DNA of 64,000 nucleotides from Algoriphagus iocasae (lineage in GTDB: Bacteria; Bacteroidota; Bacteroidia; Cytophagales; Cyclobacteriaceae). The notes beneath the pieces are model-generated. The model was given only the letters and a program-made list of their open reading frames with translations, ran no database searches and had not been told where the DNA came from. Shown here piece after piece: positions 55,132 to 62,740 of this stretch. The translations under genes and the position numbers were made by a program. Position 1 is the first letter of the stretch; each line of letters starts with the position of its first letter. The stretch covers positions 350,066-414,065 of the forward strand of contig NZ_JACIJO010000003.1 in NCBI RefSeq assembly GCF_014206875.1, in the 5' to 3' direction.

Positions 55132-55151
55132 AGATATATTTCAATATATCT
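55132..55151. promoter_or_regulatory. Palindrome before the NmrA-like gene
   Basis: The arms AGATATAT/ATATATCT are perfect inverted repeats around TTCA, about 57 bp upstream of the NmrA-like gene, inside an AT-rich gap. The arm sequence ATAT-spacer-ATAT resembles typical ArsR-family operators. Confidence 0.45.
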
Positions 55152-55208
55152 TTTAATTTTGATTAAGTTTGTGAAAACATCTACCAACTAATTTAAAAAC
55201 AAAAAATT

Positions 55209-56078
55209 ATGATATTAATTACAGGAGCCAACGGGCATTTAGGGGCGGCCACTATCGAATCTTTATTGAAAAAAAATCCTAAAACCCCAATTAGGGCATT
55301 GGTAAGAACCGAAGAAAAAGGAGCTCCATTCAAAAAAAAAGGAGTGGATATTGCCATAGGAGATTACTTTAATTATGATTCATTGCTTGCGGCTATGCGG
55401 GGGGTAGATGTCCTTTTACTGGTTTCATCAAGTTCCATAACCGGACGTTATGAGCAGCATTCTAATGCCATAAAAGCGGCAAAAGAGAGTGGCATAAAGC
55501 ATATCGTTTACACCAGTGTGCTGAAATCTTCCCCTGATTCCAAATTCAGTGGAGGTATGGATCACGTAAAAACAGAAGCAGAGATTAAAGCATCAGGAAT
55601 TCCTTATACCATTATGGGAAATACCTATTATGCTGATTTTCTACCGATGTTGTTAGGAGATTTTACCAATACAGGAGCTATTTATTACAGTGCTGGTGAT
55701 GCAAGGGTAAATTTTGCGTCACGAAATGATATGGCAGAGGCCAATGCAGTTGTACTTTCCAACCCTTCTGCCCATCAGAATAAAGTGTATAATATCACCG
55801 CATTAAAAGCATATACCTTTACAGAGATAGCTGTTATGCTTTCGGATATTGTAAATGCCCCTGTAAACTATGTAGATATTCCACTGGAAGATTTGAAAAA
55901 GGGCATGCTGCAACATGGTTTGCCGGAAAATGTTACGGGTATGATGGCAAGTATTGCCGAGACCATGAAAGCCGGGGAGTTTGATTATGCCGATGATACA
56001 TTAAAGAAATTAATTGGTCATCCTCCTCTTGATTTAAAGGATTTTCTAAAAAGTGTATATGGCACAAAATCCTTGTAG
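55209..56078 (+). CDS. NmrA-like NAD(P)H:quinone oxidoreductase
   Basis: The 289-aa atypical SDR starts ILITGANGHLGAATIESL (G-x-x-G-x-x-G) with a following RALVRTEEK, which suits NADP. The middle has VDVLLLVSSSSITGRYEQHSNAIKAAKESGIKHIVYTSVL. These elements match the QOR2/YtfG branch, which reduces quinones in E. coli. The late SRNDMAEANAVVLSNPSAHQNKVYNITALKAYTF is also typical. It is the first enzyme gene after the ArsR-type regulator, so induction by electrophilic or quinone stress is a reasonable guess. Confidence 0.92.
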   Translation: MILITGANGHLGAATIESLLKKNPKTPIRALVRTEEKGAPFKKKGVDIAIGDYFNYDSLLAAMRGVDVLLLVSSSSITGRYEQHSNAIKAAKESGIKHIVYTSVLKSSPDSKFSGGMDHVKTEAEIKASGIPYTIMGNTYYADFLPMLLGDFTNTGAIYYSAGDARVNFASRNDMAEANAVVLSNPSAHQNKVYNITALKAYTFTEIAVMLSDIVNAPVNYVDIPLEDLKKGMLQHGLPENVTGMMASIAETMKAGEFDYADDTLKKLIGHPPLDLKDFLKSVYGTKSL

Positions 56079-56123
56079 GATAAATAAAACCTTAAATAGT
56101 AGAAATTCATAAATGAAACCAAT

Positions 56124-56885
56124 ATGGGAAAATTAGAAAACAAAGTTGCAATCATTACAGGTGGTGCCGGCAGTATCGGCCTGATTACCGCCAAACTTTT
56201 TTTACAAAACGGTGCGAAAATAATGCTTGTTGACGTAAATGAGGATTCGTTGAAAAATGCTGCAACAGAATTACAATCACCAAATGTTGATTATTGCGTA
56301 GCAGATGTTACCCAAAGTTCTGATGTTGAAAAATATGCACAGAAAACAGTAGATAAATTTGGCAAAATAGATGTGTTCTTCAATAATGCAGGGATCGAAG
56401 GGGTGGTAAAGCCAATTACAGAATACCCGGAGGAAAATTTTGATAAAGTTATTGCTGTCAATGTGAAAGGGGTTTGGTTGGGCATGAAGCATGTGTTACC
56501 AAGAATGAATGACGGAGGAAGTGTTATCATTACATCTTCCGTAGCAGGGCTTATTGGCATCTCAGGAATGACCGCCTATAATGCAAGTAAACACGCCACC
56601 ATTGGTATTATGCGAGCCACAGCACAGGAGGCTGCCCCACGAAAAATCAGGGTAAATACAGTTAATCCGGGGACCGTTGATAACCGGATGATGCGTTCTC
56701 TGGAAGAAGGAATGGCTCCAGGACATGCAGAGGCAATAAAAGCGGAATTTATAAAAGGTATTCCCTTGGGAAGGTATGTTCAGCCCGAAGAAGTAGCCAA
56801 TGTAGTTTTGTATTTAGCTTCTGACGATAGCCAATTTATAACTGCAACCATTAATGTGGTAGATGGAGGAATGGCGGCATATTAG
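56124..56885 (+). CDS. Short-chain dehydrogenase/reductase
   Basis: The 253-aa classical SDR has GGAGSIG near residues 13-19 for cofactor binding, NNAG, IITSSVAG with the catalytic Ser, YNASK with the catalytic Tyr and Lys, and the end VVDGGMAAY. The Asp at the end of the second strand (VDVNED) points to NAD(H) preference. The substrate is unknown. It follows the NmrA-like gene by 45 bp on the same strand. Confidence 0.94.
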   Translation: MGKLENKVAIITGGAGSIGLITAKLFLQNGAKIMLVDVNEDSLKNAATELQSPNVDYCVADVTQSSDVEKYAQKTVDKFGKIDVFFNNAGIEGVVKPITEYPEENFDKVIAVNVKGVWLGMKHVLPRMNDGGSVIITSSVAGLIGISGMTAYNASKHATIGIMRATAQEAAPRKIRVNTVNPGTVDNRMMRSLEEGMAPGHAEAIKAEFIKGIPLGRYVQPEEVANVVLYLASDDSQFITATINVVDGGMAAY

Positions 56886-56968
56886 ATTCTCTGTTTATTC
56901 AACATCGGCACTTACATAGTTATCTGCTCTAAAACCGAATTTATTTATACACGAAAAAATATCAAACC

Positions 56969-57322
56969 ATGAACATCAAAGAAAAAATCGAAGACCTAAT
57001 CAAGCTAATGCTGTCGGGCAAACAAATGGATGCTTTTGAAAAGTATTATCATGAAGATGTAGTAATGCAGGAAAACTCCAAACCCCCAATGGTTGGCAAA
57101 TCAGCCAACAGGGAAAGGGAAATTCAAGGGATGCAGATGATTGAAACGTTTCACGGAGCAGAAGTAAAAGCAGTTGCCGTGGGCGACAATGTGACTATGG
57201 TAGAATGGGAATTTGATGTCACCTACAAAGGCGCGCCCCGCATGAAAATGTGCCAGGTGGCCGTGCAAAAATGGAAGGACGGCCAAATTATTCATGAACG
57301 TTTTTATTATTCAACTAACTAA
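56969..57322 (+). CDS. SnoaL-like/NTF2-fold protein
   Basis: The 117-aa protein has the NTF2/SnoaL pattern: IEDLIKLMLSGKQMDAFEKYYHEDVVMQENSKPPMVGKSANREREIQGM, then VKAVAVGDNVTMVEWEFDVTYKGAPRMKMCQVAVQKWKDGQIIHERFYY. Such proteins are small-molecule-binding cone folds; some are cyclases or isomerases. No active-site assignment is made. It overlaps the open frame of the next gene, so the two are probably one transcript. Confidence 0.85.
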   Translation: MNIKEKIEDLIKLMLSGKQMDAFEKYYHEDVVMQENSKPPMVGKSANREREIQGMQMIETFHGAEVKAVAVGDNVTMVEWEFDVTYKGAPRMKMCQVAVQKWKDGQIIHERFYYSTN

Positions 57323-57365
57323 AATCAAAACAAGAGCAATTTCACTCGATCAAGCCATTGCCTTT

Positions 57366-57779
57366 ATGTCATCGTTTAATGAAAATAATGGAAGCAACCC
57401 TTCCAATGAAAAATATATTCCCGGAACCTGCAATATGGGGAGAGAGGAAATCAAAAGGCGAAAAGCAAGTGGATGGACAGGGTTGGTACTAACGGTAATT
57501 ACCATTTCTCTCTTATTATGGTTCAGTGCACCTCACTGGATGCGACTTGTAGTTTTCATTCCGGCAGTAATGGGAGCAACAGGATTCATACAGGCGTACA
57601 ATAAGTTCTGCGTGTATTTCGGATTTGGGCACATGTTCAATTTAGGAGAGGTGGGGAAAACAGATACCATCGATCAAAAAGAATTCAGGGTGAAAGACAG
57701 AGCAAGAGCCTGGCAATTGCTTGCCTATGCTTTTGGTACAGGATTGATTATTACTGTAATCGTTTATCTCCTGCCCTGA
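57366..57779 (+). CDS. Small membrane protein, DUF2892-like
   Basis: Start ATG at 57366 is chosen because an upstream start at 57294 would lie inside the SnoaL-like gene. The 137-aa protein has a YIPGTCNMGREEIKRRKASGW segment, two helices (LVLTVITISLLLWFSA and LVVFIPAVMGATGFIQAYNKF) and a third near the C-terminus (LLAYAFGTGLIITVIVYLLP). The helical hairpin resembles DUF2892/YgaP-type membrane segments; function is unknown. Confidence 0.7.
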   Translation: MSSFNENNGSNPSNEKYIPGTCNMGREEIKRRKASGWTGLVLTVITISLLLWFSAPHWMRLVVFIPAVMGATGFIQAYNKFCVYFGFGHMFNLGEVGKTDTIDQKEFRVKDRARAWQLLAYAFGTGLIITVIVYLLP

Positions 57780-57890
57780 TTTTGATCGGATATAAACCAG
57801 GTAAGTGAACTACTTGGCAGTTCTTGCTTGAGCATCATGCTTAAGTATAGAATTTATGGAAATGAAATTCATTTAGTAAACAAAACCATC

Positions 57891-58268
57891 ATGGAAAAGC
57901 AAACAAAGAGTAAAACAAGAAAAATTGCCGCATGGGTGATAATTGGACTAGTGGGTGCGTTGGTTATTATGAGCGCCACCATGAAACTGACACACGCTGA
58001 AGAATTGGTAACTAATTTCACTAAATGGGGATTGATTGATAACCTCACGTTTATAGGAATTGGCGAATTGATTTTCATCATTTTATTTATTATTCCCAGA
58101 ACATCCTCCCTTGGGTTTCTTTTGTTAACCGCCCACTTTGGTGGAGCCATTGCCACTCATCTACAACATGAGGAATCGTTTATAATGCCTGCCATTATTT
58201 TGACTGTGATCTGGATTGGTAATTACCTGCGCAATCCCGAAATGCTGGCAAGTTTTACGAAAAAATAA
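57891..58268 (+). CDS. DoxX-like membrane protein
   Basis: Start at 57891 gives MEKQTKSKTRKIAAWVIIGLVGALVIMSATMKLTHAEELVTNFTKWG, a DoxX-like first helix and following loop, with four predicted helices in 125 aa (the last one is PAIILTVIWIGNYL). An earlier frame start at 57828 gives a non-conserved extension. DoxX-type proteins are linked to quinone or redox processes in a few bacteria. It overlaps the next gene by one base. Confidence 0.82.
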   Translation: MEKQTKSKTRKIAAWVIIGLVGALVIMSATMKLTHAEELVTNFTKWGLIDNLTFIGIGELIFIILFIIPRTSSLGFLLLTAHFGGAIATHLQHEESFIMPAIILTVIWIGNYLRNPEMLASFTKK

Positions 58269-58933
58269 TGGACATAAAAGCAATAGCCGTATTAGGCGCC
58301 AATGGCCGAACTGGAATTGAAATTGTAAAACAAGCCCTGGAAAAAGGTTGGGTTGTAAAAGCATTGGTTCGCGACAAACAAAAAATCAAACTTGCAAATC
58401 CCAATCTACAAGTCATTGAAGGAAATCCTATGCGTATAGATGATGTGAGGAAAGTTATCAAGGAAACACATGCCATCTTTGTTGCGCTCAACATTGGAAG
58501 GAAATCTGACCTGCCTTGGGCAAAAGTGACTTCGCCACTTGATTTATTGTATACAAGTATGAAAAATATAATTTTCGCAATGAATGAAAACGGTGTAAAG
58601 CGGGTGATAACTGTTTCAGCCTGGGGAACAGGCGATAGCTACAAAGAAACAAATTGGATATTTAAATTTCTTATCAAAAAGACCAACGTTGGTGTAGCCT
58701 ACGCAGGTCATGAAGATCAGGAAAGAGTACTTCGTACAAGCGGACTGAAATGGACATCTGTTCGACCGGTTGGCCTTAGCAGCAGTGAAAAGCAGAAGCA
58801 AGTTCGGGTAAGCATTAAAGGCGATAAAAAACTAAACATGACCATCAGCCGAAAAGATGTTGCCCGCTTTATGCTGGACATTGTTGATGATGAAAAGTAT
58901 TACCAGCAAGAACTTTCTATTTCATCAGAATGA
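58268..58933 (+). CDS. NAD(P)-binding atypical SDR
   Basis: The 221-aa protein begins MDIKAIAVLGANGRTGIEIVKQALEKGWVVKALVRDKQKI, a G-x-x-G-x-x-G loop with basic residues suited to NADP. It has the later KNIIFAMNENGVKRVITVSAWGTGD and LKWTSVRPVGLSSSEKQ segments, as in BLVRB-like/NmrA-type proteins. The catalytic Tyr/Lys of classical SDRs is absent. Biliverdin-reductase-like or quinone-reductase activity is possible. Its start overlaps the DoxX stop (TAATG). Confidence 0.85.
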   Translation: MDIKAIAVLGANGRTGIEIVKQALEKGWVVKALVRDKQKIKLANPNLQVIEGNPMRIDDVRKVIKETHAIFVALNIGRKSDLPWAKVTSPLDLLYTSMKNIIFAMNENGVKRVITVSAWGTGDSYKETNWIFKFLIKKTNVGVAYAGHEDQERVLRTSGLKWTSVRPVGLSSSEKQKQVRVSIKGDKKLNMTISRKDVARFMLDIVDDEKYYQQELSISSE

Positions 58934-58990
58934 CTTTATCCGGTAGCGGAGTAACGTGCGTCCGATTTAAATTCCCTTTTGAATTGTAAA

Positions 58991-59899
58991 ATGAACCGAT
59001 CAGACTTTATAAAAATAATGGGAGCAGCAACAATAGGTTTTGGGACTTCAAATGTAAAGAGCTGGGCCAATTCGATAACCGGCTTACCCGAACAGGAAGT
59101 AACCCTTCCGGTTCTTTTTACTTCGCACGGAAACCCAATGGACATACACCTTCCTCATAAAGCGAATCCTTTTTTAACTTATCTTTTTGATTTAGGTGTT
59201 GACTTACGAAAAAAATATCCAAAAGAAATTAAAGCCATATTGGTAGTATCAGCACACTGGTGTACCAAAGGCACATACGTAAATGTTTCTCCGTGGCCGG
59301 AAACGATTTACGATTTTTACGGTTTCCCTCCCGAATATTACACTATAAAATACATGGCTCCAGGTGCTCCGGAATTTGCCAAAAATGTAGCAGAAGCCAT
59401 CCCTGCAATTAGAACTACAACCGAATGGGGTTTCGATCATGGCAATTGGCCCATGCTTCGTCATCTTTTCCCAGATGCCAATGTACCGGTTTTTCAGATG
59501 AGCATTGATTATTATCAATCTCCTCAATACCACTATGAGTTAGCAGTTCAACTGAAGAAATTAAGAACGAAGGGTGTTTTGATTATCGGCAGCGGTTCCG
59601 TTGTTCATAATCTTCAATTGGCAAGTTCCAGACTTTTCAAAGGCGATAAAACCTTGTATGGATGGGATAAGGAATTTGATGAATGGATAAAACAGAGAGT
59701 GGTGGACCGCGACATAAAAAGTTTGATGAATTATGAAAAAACAAAATTTGGAAAAATGGCTGCCCCGACTCCCGATCATTATGTGCCGCTAATTTATTCT
59801 ATGGCTATGCTGAATACCAACGATACTATAGAGCACACCTATGAAAGTCTTTTGCCTGCATTTAGCGACCGTAGTTTCATCATTGAATCAACCCATTAA
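58991..59899 (+). CDS. Extradiol dioxygenase, DODA/YgiD (LigB) type
   Basis: The 302-aa protein has the LigB-superfamily motifs: VLFTSHGNPMDIHLPH (first His), ILVVSAHWCTKGTYV (second His), and DHGNWPMLRHLFPDANVPVFQMSID (the DHG block), plus VLIIGSGSVVHNL, which together form the metal site. YgiD-like enzymes cleave L-DOPA or catechols. The N-terminus MNRSDFIKIMGAATIGFGTS looks like a signal or anchor segment but has only one Arg, so Tat export is uncertain. A TTG start four codons earlier is less likely. Confidence 0.9.
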   Translation: MNRSDFIKIMGAATIGFGTSNVKSWANSITGLPEQEVTLPVLFTSHGNPMDIHLPHKANPFLTYLFDLGVDLRKKYPKEIKAILVVSAHWCTKGTYVNVSPWPETIYDFYGFPPEYYTIKYMAPGAPEFAKNVAEAIPAIRTTTEWGFDHGNWPMLRHLFPDANVPVFQMSIDYYQSPQYHYELAVQLKKLRTKGVLIIGSGSVVHNLQLASSRLFKGDKTLYGWDKEFDEWIKQRVVDRDIKSLMNYEKTKFGKMAAPTPDHYVPLIYSMAMLNTNDTIEHTYESLLPAFSDRSFIIESTH

Positions 59900-59912
59900 A
59901 CAATAGTATAAC

Positions 59913-60401
59913 ATGACCTTACATTATGATTTTGAGCTTCCAAAAAGAACAGGAGCCAAACCAACTACCACACCGAGCAATCCTCACATGCAATTGGATC
60001 AACAACCAAAAGACAGAAAGCTGGTGGATGAACTCATTGGTTGGGCATTCTCGCTTCCTGATATTTCAAAGGAGTATAGCAAAATCTCTGTACCCGGAGC
60101 ACAGGCCATGTGTATGTCAGAAGAAAAAATGTGCACACATTGTAATGCTTTTATGGTTGAAACGGAATTTGCGCATTTTCATCCTGCTCCGGATGGCAGT
60201 ATGCACTTAGGCCTCCCGCAGCGTGATGTAAAAAAAGTAATTGAACTGGGTTGGGGCGAATTGCATCCTGTAGTGCATAAAGGATGGTTGCCGCCAAACT
60301 TCATAATGGTTTACGCGCCCAGAAACGAAGAGGAGGCCGATGAGATTAAAAAAATTATTTTTCGCTCCTACCAATTTGCAATAGGTGAAATAAGCGATTA
60401 A
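59913..60401 (+). CDS. Luciferase-domain (DUF5519-like) protein
   Basis: The 162-aa protein has the small-luciferase/DUF5519 pattern: LVDELIGWAFSLPDISKEYSKISVPGAQAM, then FAHFHPAPDGSMHLGLPQRDVKKVIELGWGELHPV, and WLPPNFIMVYAPRNEEEADEIKKII. The His-rich FAHFHPAP and GWGELHP segments are the most conserved parts. The name comes from a fungal/cysteine-rich luciferase homology and does not imply light production. It begins 13 bp after the dioxygenase stop. Confidence 0.8.
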   Translation: MTLHYDFELPKRTGAKPTTTPSNPHMQLDQQPKDRKLVDELIGWAFSLPDISKEYSKISVPGAQAMCMSEEKMCTHCNAFMVETEFAHFHPAPDGSMHLGLPQRDVKKVIELGWGELHPVVHKGWLPPNFIMVYAPRNEEEADEIKKIIFRSYQFAIGEISD

Positions 60402-60453
60402 TGAGGCGAAGTTTGGGTCAGTAAAAATAAATTCTACTAAAAAAAAATTAACC

Positions 60454-60885
60454 ATGCACGAAAATGATTTTCAAATATTGAAGCACGCCATCGAAAACAT
60501 GATGCCTGCTAACAAAATACTCGGTTTAAAAATAGTTGAGATTACAGCAGGCTCGGTTCATATTCATGTTCCATTCAAAGAAGAGTTTATTGGTGATTTT
60601 ATACAAGGCCGCTGGCATGGAGGTATTCTGGCCGCCATTGCCGATACTGCCGGAGGAGTGGCCGGGGCAACGGCTTTACATTCACCCAATGACAGGCTGA
60701 ACACCATTGATATGCGCATTGATTATTTACATGCAGCCGTTAAGGCGGATGTACAAGCAAAAGCACGAATAATTAAACAAGGGAAGACAATCATTAAGGT
60801 TGATGTAGAATTGTTTCAGCCCGATAATAAAGAACCGGTCGCCCTCGCAAGATGTGTGTATAGCGCATTAAGGAGTGAATCTTAA
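60454..60885 (+). CDS. PaaI/YdiI-type hotdog thioesterase
   Basis: The 143-aa hotdog-fold protein has RWHGGILAAIADTAGGVAGATAL, which is the family's H-G-G helix with the catalytic region, followed by NTIDMRIDYLHAAVKADVQAKARIIKQGKTIIKVDVELFQ. These are the hallmarks of PaaI-like thioesterases that hydrolyse aryl- or acyl-CoA thioesters. It is the last gene of the co-directional cluster that begins at the ArsR-type regulator; a 150-bp gap with the TetR promoter follows. Confidence 0.92.
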   Translation: MHENDFQILKHAIENMMPANKILGLKIVEITAGSVHIHVPFKEEFIGDFIQGRWHGGILAAIADTAGGVAGATALHSPNDRLNTIDMRIDYLHAAVKADVQAKARIIKQGKTIIKVDVELFQPDNKEPVALARCVYSALRSES

Positions 60886-60979
60886 CATGAGCCGCTCAAA
60901 TTTATGCAAAAATCAGCTTGTTTGAGCTAAACTCCCCAACCGAAAGAATTCTTAAAAGAGTGGGTTTAAAAAAAATGTA

Positions 60980-61015
60980 TATCTTTGCACTCGACCAAAA
61001 AACTAATTTGGTCGA
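60980..61015 (+). promoter_or_regulatory. TetR-gene promoter with overlapping operator
   Basis: TATCTTTG (60980-60987) matches the Bacteroidota -7 element TAnnTTTG. Directly after it, TCGACCAAA and its exact complement TTTGGTCGA (60991-60999 and 61007-61015), with a 7-bp spacer, form a 25-bp operator over the probable transcription start. A related copy lies before the efflux genes, at 61649-61673. Confidence 0.8.
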
Positions 61016-61036
61016 TAAATAGTTTGGGAAGAAACA

Positions 61037-61630
61037 ATGGAAACAACAATGGACATTAAAGACGATGTAAGTGAGGTCATCCTAAATTCCGCTAAAACCA
61101 TCTTTGCCAGATATGGTTTTAAGAAAACCACAATGGATGAAATAGCTCATGCTTCAAGAAAAGGCAAAAGTTCCATCTATCATTACTTCAAAAGCAAAGA
61201 AGATATTTTCAAGGCAATCGTTGAAAAGGAATCGGATGTGTTAAGTGCTGCCATAGCAAAAGCAATCAATGCAGAAACTACCTCTGAAAAAAAAATACGG
61301 GCTTATGTTTTAACAAGAATGAAAGTTATTAACAAATTAACCAATCTATACAGTGCTTTAAAAGATGAATATCTGGAGCATTACAGTTTCATTGAAAATG
61401 TCAGAGTGAAGTATGACACCGAAGAGGTTAACACCATCAAAGGAATATTGAAGACGGGTGTTGAAGAAGGTGATTTTAAAATAGAAGACATCAACCTCAC
61501 CGCCTTTGCCCTGGTCACAGCACTGAAGGGTTTAGAATATCCTTTATTCATTAAAAACAATTATGCAAAAACAGAAAATCGGTTTGAAGGATTGCTGAAC
61601 GTGCTTTTTTATGGAATCATAGCGAGGTAA
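61037..61630 (+). CDS. TetR family repressor
   Basis: The 197-aa protein has the N-terminal TetR HTH (VILNSAKTIFARYGFKKTTMDEIAHASRKGKSSIYHYFKSKEDIFKAIVEKE) and a helical ligand-binding domain. The start is the ATG at 61037; another at 61049 is possible. A 25-bp inverted repeat overlaps its promoter and a near-copy precedes the RND genes, so it probably represses itself and the pump. The ligand is unknown. Confidence 0.95.
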   Translation: METTMDIKDDVSEVILNSAKTIFARYGFKKTTMDEIAHASRKGKSSIYHYFKSKEDIFKAIVEKESDVLSAAIAKAINAETTSEKKIRAYVLTRMKVINKLTNLYSALKDEYLEHYSFIENVRVKYDTEEVNTIKGILKTGVEEGDFKIEDINLTAFALVTALKGLEYPLFIKNNYAKTENRFEGLLNVLFYGIIAR

Positions 61631-61648
61631 TTTTTTTTTAACCCATTA

Positions 61649-61673
61649 TCGACCAAAAAACTAAAATAGTCTA
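61649..61673 (+). promoter_or_regulatory. Second TetR operator, before the RND genes
   Basis: TCGACCAAAAAACTAA, the first 16 bases of the TetR operator, is repeated exactly; the right arm is degenerate (AATAGTCTA). It ends 22 bp before the adaptor start, almost the same distance as the first operator from the TetR start. Confidence 0.7.
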
Positions 61674-61695
61674 ATTGTAATTAATAGAACTAACA

Positions 61696-62736
61696 ATGAA
61701 TATGAAAGTCAATAAACTGCACATCGCTCTTTGGTTTTCCGTTATCCTGGCCGGATGCTCGTCAGGAGAGAATACATCATCGGAAAGTGCGAAGCACATT
61801 TCCCTTAATGTTAAAACAGAAGAAGTAATTCAATTTAAAGGAAGCCATACAGTTGGGTATTCCGGGGTTGTGGTGCCAAAGAAAAATACACCACTCAGTT
61901 TCTCGGTGCCGGGAACCGTTTCGAAAATAGCAGTAGAAGAAGGACAGCAGGTAAACAAAGGCCAGTTGCTGGCACAACTAAATCCATCGACTATGGAGAA
62001 CACCTACCAGATGGCATTTCAAAAATTACAACAGGCACAGGATGCGTATAACCGGTTAATGCCGATGCATGAAAATGGTACCCTGTCTGAAATAAAATGG
62101 GTGGAGGTAGAAACAGGATTAAGTCAGGCAAAATCGGCTACAGCCATTGCAAAAAAAGGACTTGACGATACAAAACTATATGCTTTTACAGCGGGTGTGA
62201 TAGGTAAAAAATCGATTCAGGAGGGAGAGAATGTATTTCCAAATATTACAGTTTTTGAATTATTCGACATCAGTAAAGTATATGTAAAAATTCCCGTACC
62301 AGAAGATGAGATCAGTTCGTTCAAAAAGGGAGATCAGGCCATCATTACTGTTGGAGCTATCTCTAAAACAATCACCGGTATTGTAAGAGAAATTGGTGTT
62401 TCGGCTGATATATTTTCACACTCCTATCCGGTAAGACTTGAAGTTGACAATTCTGATTTAGCCATTAAGCCGGGTATGGTTTGTACAGTCAACTTTGCAA
62501 CCCAAAACAAGGCGACCGGTGTTCTTATCTCTAACAAAGCAATGCAGCAGGATTTACAAGGGACGCAGTTTGTATATGTGATAGAAAATAACACGGCTCA
62601 AAAGCGAGCGGTGAAAACCATTGCTTTAATCGACCAAAAAATTCTGGTCAGCGGAAATTTGAAAGAAGGTGATAAAATCATTGTGGCAGGGCAAGACAAA
62701 CTTCGCCAGGGCTCACAGGTAAACATTATAAAATAG
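61696..62736 (+). CDS. RND efflux periplasmic adaptor (membrane fusion lipoprotein)
   Basis: The 346-aa protein has a lipoprotein signal ending LAGCSS. It shows the standard adaptor layout: a lipoyl half (VSKIAVEEGQQVNKGQLLAQLNPS), a short coiled-coil hairpin (MENTYQMAFQKLQQAQDAYNRLMPMHENGTLSEIKWVEVETGLSQAKSA), the other lipoyl half (TAGVIGKKSIQEGENV), then beta-barrel and C-terminal domains (VYVKIPVPEDEISSFKKGDQAIITV, GDKIIVAGQDKLRQGSQVNI). It connects the inner-membrane pump encoded 4 bp downstream to an outer-membrane channel, which is not in the window so far. Confidence 0.95.
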   Translation: MNMKVNKLHIALWFSVILAGCSSGENTSSESAKHISLNVKTEEVIQFKGSHTVGYSGVVVPKKNTPLSFSVPGTVSKIAVEEGQQVNKGQLLAQLNPSTMENTYQMAFQKLQQAQDAYNRLMPMHENGTLSEIKWVEVETGLSQAKSATAIAKKGLDDTKLYAFTAGVIGKKSIQEGENVFPNITVFELFDISKVYVKIPVPEDEISSFKKGDQAIITVGAISKTITGIVREIGVSADIFSHSYPVRLEVDNSDLAIKPGMVCTVNFATQNKATGVLISNKAMQQDLQGTQFVYVIENNTAQKRAVKTIALIDQKILVSGNLKEGDKIIVAGQDKLRQGSQVNIIK

Positions 62737-62740
62737 CATC

